Part shown: positions 43,931 through 55,025 of the stretch, piece after piece
How the letters are laid out: the number at the start of each line of letters is the position of its first letter
How positions within the stretch are numbered: position 1 is the first letter of the stretch
Source of the DNA: Euborellia annulipes
Taxonomy: Eukaryota; Arthropoda; Insecta; Dermaptera; Anisolabididae
Assembly (NCBI GenBank): GCA_023213315.1
Contig: JAKCPI010008049.1
Location: forward strand, 29,578 to 93,577
Direction: 5' to 3'
DNA: 64,000 bases
Made by a program: the position numbers and the translations under genes
The notes under the pieces: generated by a model
Told to the model about the DNA's origin: nothing
Database searches by the model: none
The model's input: the letters and a program-made list of their open reading frames with translations, nothing else

Positions 43931-46734
43931 GGAATTTGCAAAATAAAAAAAAGTTCAAATGAACGATGGCATTAAATCAAGTAAAAATAAAATAGATGTC
44001 TCCTATTAAAAAAAAAAAAAAAAAATCCACCTCTTCTTTGAAAGTGCTATTGAAATTAAATTTTTAAAATAAAATATTATTAGTTATTTTTACATGTTAT
44101 GAAGTCAAAGTCAAATGTCTTTTTTTTATTTAATAATATGTAAATTTAAGCGTTTAAAAACTTTATTTTTAATATGGTGATATATACATTTATTAAATTA
44201 ATTAATAAATATGATAATTTATTCATTTCTTTAATGATCATCCATCAAGTTGCTTTACTGCTTAAATTTATAAATAAGTCAGAATAAGTCTTTAACTGTG
44301 TTGAGTAGATATTTTCACTCTAACAAATCGAAATTAATTTAATTAGATGGCGACCAGCATCCCTGTTTAACTATCTAACTGTGGTAATTTGAAGAGCCCT
44401 TAAGAAGATAATAAGCGCTTTCATTTTATTATTATTATATTTGATGTTGGAAAGCCCGCAATTTCATAAAAGAAAATGAAAATGAAATATAATAAAAAAA
44501 AGTGTCTGTTGAGTGTTGTATCAATTTAGTAATTGACGAGAGCTCAAAGAGAGTGAAAGAGGGGGAAACTTGAAGATCGCGCAATGGTTGGCTAATCTTT
44601 CCTTCCAAGAGAATCCAGAAAAATATTAAATTAAAATTTAAGGAAAAATAAATAACCTAAAATATTAGATTTCTCGTCGATTTTTTAGGAAAATAAGACA
44701 GAGCTTCAAAGGTAGGAAGTATAAATTTTACTTTTGAGCTTTTTATTTAGCTACCATTCAGTTGAAATAAATGTGGACGGATAGTAAATGGCCTCAGATA
44801 TCGAAAAAGACTTAAACAGATTAGAAAAAAAACTTTTTAGTTACAATAATACGCCCCCCACCCCTCCTATAATTTTTTTTTCTATAATGCAAACAAAAAG
44901 CTATTGTGGCCTTCATGCCGATAATTTTTAACACAGTAATACATACAGAGGCTTATTATAATTAATATTTTTTTAAATAAATAAGTTATTTAAAAATTTG
45001 TTAAAATTCCCAAAACAGTAATAATAATAATACTTAAACAGTTTTTGTACACTTGCTCTTCTCGTCTTGAGTGATGCAAGTCAACTTTCTTCGTTAATTC
45101 TGATTCCACAGCTAGAACTACGAGGCATGATAAACTGTTCTAACTTGAAAAAATTCCATCCTTTTCAAACAAGGCTCTCCCTAGTTTTTTAATTAGGCCT
45201 ATATATTGATATAATTTTCAAGCTTAAAGGGTCCGGGGCCCCTCAGAAAAAAACTCATAAAAATTAGTTTTTTTTTTTAATTGAACTAACCAGAAAATTA
45301 TTTATTAGAATTTTAAGGTTGGAACGCAAAGTGCCCCGGATTATAGCCCCCCCCCCCCCCCCGCTACCCTGTCTGCGGTCCTGACTATGTTTTTTAAGAC
45401 AACTCAGAAGCCACCTTATAGCAATAAATTATCCTACTCTATCAGGAATGCCTCTTCCTGAGGAAGTTAACAGAAACTCATCTCAGTAATATTATGAAAA
45501 TTACTCCCTGGCGAAATCAAAACGTGACAGTTGCGAAATGATTGAAGAAAAATATAAATAGAAATTTTTTAGAAACGTTTCTCATTTTCCACATAACATC
45601 AAGTGAGGACGAATTAGAATTTCATAGATACGTAGAAGTGATACAAGAAACAAAATTTTTTATTAAATTGTTTTTATAGATTAAAATTGAGGTATAAATA
45701 TTCTAATCACAACAGTTCGTTTTTTTTTTTTTAAATGATAAAATGAAAGTGAAATTAAATGTATATGTATAAAAATTAAAATTCATTAGTACAAATTGAA
45801 ATTAAATTTATGTGAGTGGGTGACAGAGAGAGAGACTCACCCCAGTATCCCTGCTTCATTGATTAAGTCAGGAAATTTTCTCGAGAGACAAATTGGGTGA
45901 TTTAATTCAAGCCCTCCCATGGTTCTATTAAAAAAGGGCTTTAACGATCTCTCATCTCAGATACAGATACATAAGTTGATCATGTAAAAGTAAAAGTACA
46001 AGTGTTTTTTTGATTAAAATATGAAAAAAATCTAAAAAAAAGAAGTATGAATACAGCAAATCCAACGAGTAGGTCAAGTTTCCTTATGAAGTTAATCACA
46101 GTCATTAGCGTAAAATTATAATCTAATGATCATATTATGAGGGTTTGTTTGATAATTGAAGTAAATGGTATTTACATGGAACAAGTAGTAATAAAATTCT
46201 TTCCGCTACTAAACTTTAAATAAATTTCAATACAAATTTTATTTAATCCTTTTAAAAAAAGGAATAATAATTCATTTTTTTCTTTTTTTTTTAATGGATG
46301 GTAAATACGTAGATAATGCAATTAACATGCAAAATAAAATAAAAGACTAATAAGTATTCAAAAAGCCTTTTAAATCTATTTGTGCCAAGAACCTTTCAAT
46401 TTAATTAAAATGCATCAAGACAATAATATTAGTTTATAGCTTGTTTAGGAGAGGAATATATTAATTAAATATAATTTAGACATTTCATTTTTTTTTTTTA
46501 ACAATCCATTATTTTTATCAAGTGTCTAGCAGAAGGAGTGCTTAAACGCATCTATCTGTTTGGCCGAGAGATTTTGAATCCCTCCCTGGGAACTATTGAT
46601 TTATATAATTATTATTAAGTAGAGTAATTGAATCGACAGTTTGAAGAAGGGAATAAATCCAAAAAAGTTTTTATGGGAAATAAAATTAAAAAAAAAACTT
46701 CATATTATTATTTTCTTTCAAACTTTTAATTGTA
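43931..46734. other. AT-rich interval, no gene seen
   Basis: Nearly 2.8 kb without a recognised element. A C-run block with GGTCCGGGGCCCCTCAG and CCGCTACCCTGTCTGCGG (45230-45390) is probably a decayed MITE. Confidence 0.5.
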
Positions 46735-46943
46735 CAGTGAGGGACAATATTAAGTCCCACCCATGCGTTTTCTACTTGTGATTATTTCATTGTTTTTTTT
46801 TTTTTAAAGAAAATGAAAATCTTTATTGGGAATTTTCTAGGTTTGAACCATGAAAGTTTCCATTAAAAATATATATTTTTTTAAAAACAATGAAATAATC
46901 ACAAGTAGAAAACTCATGGGTGGGACTAAATTGCCCCTCACTG
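46735..46943. mobile_element. Tc1/mariner-type MITE flanked by TA
   Basis: Ends CAGTGAGGGACAATATTAAG and ACTAAATTGCCCCTCACTG, inner repeats CCCACCCATG/CATGGGTGGG and TTGTGATTATTTCATTG, flanked by TA. The ungapped sibling of 22763-23068. Confidence 0.85.
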
Positions 46944-46949
46944 TACATA

Positions 46950-47734
46950 TTGAAACACTATTTCAGTTAAGACTATGTTAATTTTTGTTAATCATTAACT
47001 GATTAATTAAACGTATAAAACCAAGGATTTGTTTACTTCTTCAAATTTAAGAGTTTTTTAAGGAAATACCCATCAAAACTTCAGATTTTAAAGAAGATTC
47101 GCACCCCCAAAAAAGCAAGAAGAAAAAATGGAAATTTTACAAAGTTATTAAAAAAAAAAAAAAAATGAAAAAATGATAATAGCCTATGAATTTTGTATAG
47201 GGAATTTTAAGAAAAAGTTTAAAACTAAGAATCGACTGAATATTCGGTTTCGGTTACAGTTCGGCCAAAAACCTCGTTTCGGCCAAAAAATAGCCGAAAC
47301 CTGAGTGTGAAAAGATGGGATGAGATTCGCATGCAAAAAAAAAAGGTCAAATGATTTTCATCTGAGGGAGAAAAAAATTTTCCGCAAAGCAGAAAAGGAG
47401 GTGTAGTGCAGAAAAAATTTAGTCTCCCTAAAAAAGGTAAAATGATTTTAATGGGAGGGGGAAAAAAGGAAAAAATTTCAAAAAAAAAAAAAAGCTAAAA
47501 TGATATGAATTTTTTATAGGAAATACAAGTTTCTGTTTCGGTTATAGTTACAAACAATCGTAAACTTTTAATTTTAAATAAAATCTCAATTTTAATAAAA
47601 TTAAAATTTTAAAAATTTGCTCGTTTTTTCAAAAATTTTAGGCTTAGGGGGGGGAGGTGTGATTGCAAAATTGGGACCAATCTGACAAGGATTTGGGCTA
47701 ACAACCCCAGAATGGTCGCGCCGGGCCAATTTTT
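46950..47734. repeat. Purine-rich degenerate repeats
   Basis: AAAAGGTAAAATGATTTT-type units recur at about 47157, 47343, 47436 and 47490, also seen in the MITE at 35700. TTCGGCCAAAAACCTCG and TTTCGGCCAAAAAATAG form a short pair at 47264-47290. No gene seen. Confidence 0.45.
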
Positions 47735-48912
47735 GGTCAATTTTTTTACCCCACCCCTCTTTTCCATAGGAAATCAAGGAGTGCAGCTAAGATGATGTGA
47801 AAACCGCAATAGGTCAAATCAGTACTTAAAACCTCAAACAATGAAAAAACGCTTGTCAGCAACGAGGGGATCCTCTAGTCCCCTGAGAAGTCTCTGCCAC
47901 CAGTTGGGGGTCCCCTCTAACCCCTTCATCTCTTTCTCTCTCTTTGTTATAAATTTAAATATACGGCCTTAACATCAGCCAAATTGTGGGGACCGGCAAT
48001 TTGTCATAATCCACTAGCTGGTATCCCAACCAATGAAAAATACTATCTTGCCGCCAACTGCGGTGGTCCCCTCTAACCCCTTCACCTCTTTTATTCTCTC
48101 TTTGTTATAAATTTAAATATACGGCTTTAACATCATGCCAAATTGTGGGGACCGGCAATTATGTTCATAATCCACTAGCTGGTATCCCAATCAATGAAAA
48201 ATACTATCTTGCCCAGTGCGGGGTCCTCTCTACCCCTTTACCTCTTTTCTCTCTCTTTGTTATAAATTTAAATATACGCCTTAACATCATGCCAAATTGT
48301 GGGGCCGCAATTATGCTCATAATCTACTACCTGGTGTATTTATAATAAAGGGAGATAAAAGAGGTGAAGAAGAGAGGGCCAAACTGGTGCAAGATAGTAT
48401 TTTTCATTGATTGGGCAAGGTAGTGGATTATGAGTTTGGTATTTGTTTAGTATATTTAAATTTATAACAAGGGATAAAAGAGTAAGGGTAAAGACGCAGT
48501 TGGCCGAAGATATATTTTAATTGATTAGTCCACAGGGTTATGAACAATTCGGCCCCCAATTTGGCTGTAAGTATATTTAAATTTATAACAAGAGTGTTAA
48601 AAGAGGTGAAGGGGTTAGGGGGCGAGTTGGCAAGATAGTATTTTTCATTGGTTGGGATACCACTAGTGGATTATGAGCATAATTGGCCCCAAATTTGGTG
48701 GTGTTAAAGTATATTTAAATTTATAACAAGAGAGAGAAAAAGAGATGAAGGGGTTAGGGGGAAATGGTGGAAATAGTTCTCAGGGGTGGTTAGTTGTGGA
48801 AGATTTTTTCATTGTTTGGGTTTTAGTATCGAATTTGCATAATTGAAATTTCACATATGATGCATTGATTTCTATGGAAATAAGAGGGTGGGGGTAAAAA
48901 AAAATTGAAAAT
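47735..48912. mobile_element. Foldback element with arms made of tandem repeats
   Basis: The left arm holds three units of about 150-160 bp (TTATAAATTTAAATATACGG at about 47947, 48106 and 48258). Each has ATCATGCCAAATTGTGGGG, ATAATCCACTAGCTGGTATC and AATGAAAAATACTATCTTGC. The right arm holds three inverted units (about 48450, 48565, 48715). The outer flanks also pair (TTTTTTTACCCCACCC with GGGTGGGGGTAAAAAA). The centre is near 48340. Right-arm units are more eroded. This resembles Drosophila FB elements in architecture; no transposase. Confidence 0.8.
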
Positions 48913-50060
48913 TGAAATTTATTCTGGGAGTATTTCCCAAATATTGTCAGAATTCGGTTCAAATCCATTGGTGTTATATAGTAGATTTGTTTTAGGCCCT
49001 ATATATACTATTTGAAGTTTTTTTTAATTTAAAAGATTTTATTTATAAAAAGTAAAAATTATCATTTTTAAAAATAAATAAATAAAAGAAACATATTGCC
49101 CCCCTGCCCCTCCTATAGGATTAAGATTCTACAGGAAGGGGGCAACCGCTCCCCCCGTTCCGGCCCCTATGGCTGAAAATCTTGATTCGGTAACAAACAA
49201 CTAATAATAGGGCAACATGATAAATTCTAAAAAAAGATGTTTACAAATTTTATAAAATTTTAATTCAAATGAATTTCTTAGTATATTTCACAAATAATTG
49301 TCTTTCTGATCGAAAAAGAGAAAAAAGTTGGCTAATTGAAAAAGCCAAAAATAAATATTCTATTGTGTACATATAATTTTTAAGTTATTGTTAAATCTAT
49401 TGTATGATACAATTATAATTGTAATTATTATATATAAAATTTGATATAAAGAAACGATTATGCAAGGGAAATTTTAGAGAAAAGAACTTATGCTTATTGG
49501 TAATGATGGGAATCATTAAGTAACCTCGAAATTTCCAGAAAAGTATATGATTAATATTTGCATTGGCCTCTATCATCGCTAGGAGCCTAGTAATCATTTA
49601 TATTTGTTTCATGACAATGTAAGAATGTAGAAGAATATGATTTTGAAATTTTGAAGGGCCTTGAAGGAATATGTAGAGCACTACTACAAAAGATGTGATT
49701 ATAACTAATAATCTTCAAATATTAAAGTAAAGAGGTTGCACGAGAATTTTTATATTTCGAAATATCTATTAGCTTAAAATAAGAACACCAAATATTGCTG
49801 TTTATTCATCCTTTTTAAATATATAAATAAATATAAACATTTTATATGGCCTCGAAAAATGAAAGTGAAAATTTAATTTAAGTATAAATTTATCATAATA
49901 ATTAGTCAGAAAACGTTTTCTATTGAGTTTTTAAAATTTTTATGAAAATTTTTAAATTTTTATTATAAAAAATAATGAAGAATAGATGAAATTAATTAAT
50001 GAAATAAATGTTTTATTCAGATCTAGAGAATAAAAAGAAATAGGAAATGTTCCATATATT
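48913..50060. other. AT-rich interval, no gene seen
   Basis: A decayed MITE end at 49095-49172 (CCCCCTGCCCCTCCTATAGG, CCGTTCCGGCCCCTATGG). Otherwise AT-rich. Confidence 0.5.
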
Positions 50061-50061
50061 A

Positions 50062-50158
50062 CAATGGTATTGAGAGTAAAGCCTGGTAGTTAGGCAGCCC
50101 AAATGGCACACGAACGGCCTATGTCTGCTTTGAAAAAGGTATTTCTCACTTTTATTTT
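50062..50158 (+). repeat. Rearranged partial copy of the 9436 foldback MITE
   Basis: AAAGCCTGGTAGTTAGGCAG is followed by CTGCTTTGAAAAAGGTATTT, which belongs to the opposite arm in the complete copy, so part of the arm has been lost or flipped. Confidence 0.6.
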
Positions 50159-50217
50159 ACCTGGCTCAAGGGGGGGGGGGGGGATTTCAACAGAGAAGAG
50201 AAACAGGAGCCACTTAA

Positions 50218-50368
50218 GGTGCGTACACATCTGCGCTGTGCTCCGCTCGCGAGCACCATGTTCGTTAGATTAGTACGGGTTTGAGCAGCTCGCGAGCATC
50301 TCAAAACCCGTACTAATCTAACGAACATGGTGCTCGCGAGCGGAGCAGAGCGCAGATGTGTACGCACC
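50218..50368. mobile_element. Palindromic MITE
   Basis: Starts GGTGCGTACACATCTGCGCT and ends with its complement. Arms of about 65 bp are almost identical (GCTCGCGAGCACCATGTTCG, TTAGATTAGTACGGGTTT) around a short loop near 50293 that itself contains GCTCGCGAGC. GC-rich against its surroundings, so recent. The duplication is ambiguous (TTAA left, ATAA right). Confidence 0.8.
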
Positions 50369-50899
50369 ATAAGATCGTTGCAGTGAAGTGAATTAAATAA
50401 AAGCCTTGGGTAGGTAGACCCAAAAAATGTACAAAACAACAAAATTGCCTCTGTAGCCAAAAGAGATAAGTAAATTAAAAAAAAAAAAGAAAAAAAATGT
50501 TTTTCCCCTCTTTTCTATAAATATACGCAGTTGTAGTTGAATCTAGTTATTTTAAATAGTCTATATAAAATTTCCATATCGAATTAAATTAATATTTATA
50601 TTATAAAAAAACTTAAAAAAATTAAATACGAACAAAAATGATAAGTTAAAGATTATTAATTCAATATTTAAGTAGCTTCTCTGAATTTCCTGTTCCTGTT
50701 TGATTAATTGATAATTCCAAACATAAAATAAAAAATTTCTATTGTAAAAACATTAAAAGGATAGGCGCCCCCTGTTTTATACAATTAATTATACTATAAC
50801 TATAATTGTTCATATTAAGTGAATTGAATATAAATAATCTACACATGGTTTTAACAGAAAATATTTTTTGTAATTCATTTATATTTTATTATATAAATG
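50369..50899. other. AT-rich interval, no gene seen
   Basis: Nothing recognised. The 102-codon minus frame at 50152-50460 is the reading of the palindromic MITE, not a gene. Confidence 0.55.
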
Positions 50900-51195
50900 C
50901 AGGGCCGTAACAAGGGCGTGGCAAAACAGGCGCCCGCCACGGGCGCAACTGGGCTGGGGCGCAAAACAAAGGGGACCGACCTAGTTGTGAGCTGCACGAG
51001 GTTTTTATTTACCAACATTTTAATCAGTGAGGCGCTACGAGGGAGAGAGGAAATGGCTTCCGCCAATTATATCAGCCCTTATTCAGGGGAGGGGGCAATT
51101 TAGAATTTGGAATATAATTTTATATATATTTTACAAAATGTGTATATAAGGAGCAGAGTAACTTTGAAAAAACTTGGTCCAAAAAAAGGTTAGGA
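50900..51195. repeat. hAT-like MITE fragment
   Basis: Left end CAGGGCCGTAACAAGGGC with GGCGCCCGCCACGGGCGC behind it. GGTTAGGAAACACTG at about 51189-51203 is an hAT-type right end, perhaps of a different element. Frames here on both strands are shadows. Confidence 0.4.
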
Positions 51196-51399
51196 AACAC
51201 TGGATTATGACTTAAATATTTTTATTTTATTTTATTAAAATTATTTAATTTTTAAAAGTTTTTATATTCAGTATTCTCATCATAATTTAAAATACACAGA
51301 GACGGTGAGAAGTCGAGATGTTTAAAGTATGATGCAATGGCAAATCTTAAGAAGAGGTAATAATAGTAGGGGAGGGGGGAATAATTTTGCTTTCGTTGT

Positions 51400-51570
51400 C
51401 TATACAAGCGGAGGAGACGTTGATTCGAGGAGTTGAGGCTTGAAACAAATGCAAGTGGGTCAGTGGGACACTAACGAAGAGACCTTCACCCACATCGCCC
51501 CTCGCGATTATGCAATCGCGATAGGACTATGGGGACCTAAGGGGAGGGGGTGGGGGGCTGGTCAATTTCG
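51400..51570. promoter_or_regulatory. GC-richer patch with a CpG palindrome
   Basis: TCGCGATTATGCAATCGCGA (51502-51521) is a perfect palindrome with an ATGC centre; its core ATTATGCAAT resembles C/EBP- or POU-type sites. Surrounding words (GAGGAGACGTTGATTCGAGG) are non-repetitive. The function is inferred. Confidence 0.3.
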
Positions 51571-52385
51571 TGACTCAGTCAATCATCTAGAGAGAATTAG
51601 AATCAGACTCAATTAACCTAGAAAAGTAGAAACATACCATTTTTTTTAATCAATTGATTAGTAAATAATACTCGGGGTGAAGTGGCGAAGTGGGAGAGAA
51701 CTATATTAAACATATTATAAATCAATAACTTTTAATAATAATTATTTTATCTTTCATTTGCATTCAAACATTTTTTATCTTTTTTTTTATTACAATGAAT
51801 TGAGGTCACTGATATCATAATTGTGTCAGTCATCCATGTGAGGTAAAAAAAAAACAATGTTGATGTAAAAGGGAGAGTGTAAAATGCTAATACTATTTTA
51901 TATATTATTTAATAATGAAAATGAATAAGAAATGGATTTAATTTTTAAGCAAAAAGTATATAGTTATTTTGAATTTTTTTTTTGACTCCCGGTTGTAGAG
52001 TAGAGAAAGAGATCTCGCCTCTTCTACTAACGAGCAATAAAATTTTTCTATATTATATGGACACCCAATTGATTTAGAAAAATACGTTCTGGTTCTAAAT
52101 GACCACAGATTCCGAAAAGACACTTGAAAAAATATACCAATATTAAAATCAAACCGAATTAGTAATATTATTATTATTTTTTTATTTTTTATTTTATTAA
52201 GGTCTTTTTCGGCAACGAAGTCCATTTAGACTGCATCTCTATTTATTTCAATTGGAGAGATAGCCAACCCAAATGAAATAAATTGACACATGAGACGGGA
52301 TGCAAATGGCCAGCACATTAGCCACTACACCAAGGCAAACCAAATTATTAGTTATCAATAGAATGCAACTGGCTACAAAAATAAT
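51571..52385. other. AT-rich interval, no gene seen
   Basis: Contains a 95-codon minus frame (51938-52225) with AT-biased composition only. Confidence 0.5.
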
Positions 52386-52640
52386 TTTCAGTCATAGAAT
52401 TCCTATTTTCGATTAAACTGTGGTTCATTTGTATGAAATATAAACTGTAGCCTTCTTCAGGTATAAATTCAAATAAAATCACAAGGAGTCTTACTAACTA
52501 ACGATCTACGTTCAAAGACGCTTTGTGATCGATTTTGAAATTATATTTGGAGGCCACAAAATGAGTAGCCGAAACGTTGTATCTTACACAAATACGGTAA
52601 ACCACAGATTACACGAAATCAGGAATATTTATTTTTTATT
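52386..52640. repeat. Penelope-like inverted ends with hammerhead-like remnants
   Basis: CGATTAAACTGTGGTTCATT left and AATACGGTAAACCACAG right are inverted. CTTCTTCAGG at 52452 is the CTGAAGA half; GGCCACAAAATGAGTAGCC then GAAACGTTG at 52553-52579 is the stem plus GAAA half. No single copy is complete. Related to 39525-39715. Confidence 0.4.
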
Positions 52641-52992
52641 GAATAATAATTGTGAAAGCTTTAACTCTATTATTTTTTATTATAAATTAGTGTATCTTAA
52701 AACAAAGGACCACTAACAATTATGTAGGATGAATCCAAAATTACATTATGTTTGTTGATTGATCCCAGAGGTTTAAAATTTTGAGGAACTATGCGTCGGA
52801 AAACCATAAATGTGTTAATTTCAAATTAAATTAAATGAATTTACCTATTAGACATTTAAATTCATCTTTGAAAAATATTATTTAAGTTAACCAGTCACAA
52901 AAATTATGTTTGTATTTCCCCAGGATTGTAAATTTAACAATAGCTAGGATTTTCAACATCTTAGGCCTTTTAACGATACTATTTAAATTCGA
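52641..52992. other. AT-rich interval, no gene seen
   Basis: Nothing recognised. Confidence 0.45.
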
Positions 52993-53152
52993 TATATATT
53001 AGGGGGTCTAGGCATGTTTATTTATGCCATTTGGAGCCAAGGATTTAAATAAATAGTCATCGGACTGCCTGGGATCCGAACCCGCGTCCCTTGGCTTTAA
53101 GACTATAAATATTGACATTTGTCTACAGAGCTATACTTCCCGGCCACGGCAA
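52993..53152 (-). mobile_element. tRNA-SINE, head and start of body
   Basis: On the minus strand GCCGTGGCCGGGAAGTATAG (head start), GGACGCGGGTTCGGATCCCA (B-box) and AGGCAGTCCGATGACT, then GCCATTTGGAG-type body words. It gives the best view of the 5' end of the family. Confidence 0.75.
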
Positions 53153-53160
53153 CCCTGCCT

Positions 53161-53880
53161 ACAAAATTTTTGATTAATAAAAACTAACAATTTAGAATTT
53201 TTATAATAAATAAAAAATAATTTTATTATAGTAAAGGTGCTTTATTAAGTTGAGTAGAAGTAAAAATAAAAAATAAAATGAGGTGCTAATATTTGTAATA
53301 TCAAGTGGTGAGCGTTTCTCTACCTTTAATTACAAGATTTAAATTTATATAAAGAAAAAAAAATTATTGATCTTTGTGTCTGACATTTAAATAAATGTTA
53401 ACAAAGACCTTTTTATGATAAATATGAAAAATAAACTTTTATGTTTAGCATAAAATTGTGATGTACCGAAATATTGTTTTTTTTTTTTTTCTTTTATAAA
53501 TAAACCACAAATTTTATGTCAAAAATAAAATGTCTTTTTTATTAAAAATAAAGAAAGTTTTAAATTTTTATCGCTTATTGAGTGTAAAAAATAGAATTAT
53601 AGAAAAAATGATTGGATGAAGCAACCAACTACTTCTTTTGAAATATATAATTTGATCTAGAAAATAAATGGTATGGAGAACCAGGTACTATTTTCATACT
53701 TCTCATAAATAAATAAATAAAAATATTCATTTAGTAAAAAAAAATTATTGCCATGGACTCGCTGAGGGGGTGGTTTGGATTAGAGCAAGGGGAATTTTTT
53801 TTTATAAATGGATTTAATAAAGAGTAAGTAGTTTTATGAAAATAAAACAATAATAAATACAATTATTTTTATTCTGATAG
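53161..53880. other. AT-rich interval, no gene seen
   Basis: Nothing recognised beyond A/T runs. Confidence 0.5.
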
Positions 53881-54080
53881 AAGGGTGTTAAGTTCAGAGA
53901 GGGCAGGTGGCTGATCCGGGCTCGGATCGAACCAAGATGGCGGCTCTCTGACGTCACGAACGAAACGGAAAGTGGGCCGCAGTAGGTTTCTGGGTTTCTG
54001 GGTCAATTCGCGTCACACTTTCGATTTCAGTTAATCTTATCATTAAATTCCCTCCCCACTCTCTCTCCCCTGTCTCTCCT
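53881..54080 (+). promoter_or_regulatory. Promoter-like patch: YY1 and CRE motifs, initiator
   Basis: AAGATGGCGGC (53934-53944) matches the YY1 consensus and TGACGTCA (53949-53956) is a perfect CRE. TCAGTT at 54027-54032 fits the arthropod initiator, and a C/T-rich tract follows. ATGGCGGCT opens only four codons, so it is regulatory or leader, not a CDS start. Locally CpG-rich. This combination is typical of housekeeping promoters; no exon with a donor was identified. Confidence 0.4.
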
Positions 54081-54356
54081 CATTATCTCCAACAAAAAAA
54101 AAACCATAATCAAAACAAAATAGGCGATTATATATTACATTATTTGGGAAATGTTTAAAAAGGATATTAGAGAGGCGTTTCATTTTCAAACTATAAATTA
54201 TTTATAGAATATTATAAATGATCTATTGTAATAAGTCTAAAAAAAAAAAAAAAATGATGAATAAATAGGACAAAGTAAAAAAAAAAGTTATATGAACAAT
54301 TAAAATTATTTATACTTATAAGCTAAGCTATTTTGCAATTATTTAATCTCAAGAAT

Positions 54357-54830
54357 AAAAAAATCTGGTGTGGCTGGCGCACAGCACACAACTTTCTCTT
54401 ACCCTTCGGTAAGAGAAGGTTGTGCACCGTGCTGGTCACACCAGATTTTTTGTGCCGAGATATATTATGGGAAACCATAGCACCTTAGTCCAAACTTGGG
54501 TTTTAAATGTTGACTGCTTGAAATAAACTATGGTTATTTTACAAAATTTTCATCTCATATTTGGATATTTTATACACGATAGAGAATCCTAAATAAATAT
54601 AAAATTTCATAATTGGAAATGATTTTTTAAAATGTGTAAAAAGTATCCCCTTTTGATTCGAAATTAACATGCAAATTTCCATAGGGATTTAACATTGGCT
54701 CTATGGAAGGAAGAGCCGGAAAGTGAATTTGAAAAATCCGAAATATTACATCAGTAAAGTGAACTTCAAACAATTTTCACGAAAGATTTTACTGATATAT
54801 TTTTTAAAGGGCATATGAAAATAGTTTTTT
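54357..54830 (+). mobile_element. HER copy, 5' part of the sub-family seen at 5926
   Basis: Intact long hairpin 54364-54446 (CTGGTGTGGCTGGCGCAC ... GGTCACACCAG), then ATTGGCTCTATGGAAGGAAG and TTCACGAAAGATTTTACTG. The 3' half is missing. Confidence 0.75.
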
Positions 54831-54832
54831 TT

Positions 54833-55025
54833 TTTTTTTTTCTTTAAAAACACTCACACTTTTTCTCATTCAAACTCACACTCACTGTGAGTACACACAT
54901 TTTCTCACAGTCTTTTCGACACCTTAAGCCATATAAGACTTTGACGATAACCATTATTATTTATAATATCTATTGGCGGTCCAGGCATTTTTATTTAAGC
55001 CATTTGGTATCCAAATCCAAATGTG
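54833..55025 (-). mobile_element. tRNA-SINE body, 5'-truncated
   Basis: On the plus strand CACTCACACTTTTTCTCATT, CAGTCTTTTCGACACCTTAA, GACTTTGACGATAACC and CATTTGGTATCCAAAT, the complement of the body at 27515. Confidence 0.75.

Noticed and set aside
50214..50372. piggyBac-type MITE at TTAA
   Set aside because: The left flank is TTAA but the right flank is ATAA; the duplication is not demonstrated.
50152..50460. 102-codon minus frame
   Set aside because: It reads through both arms of the palindromic MITE (a stretch and its near-complement), so it is a shadow.
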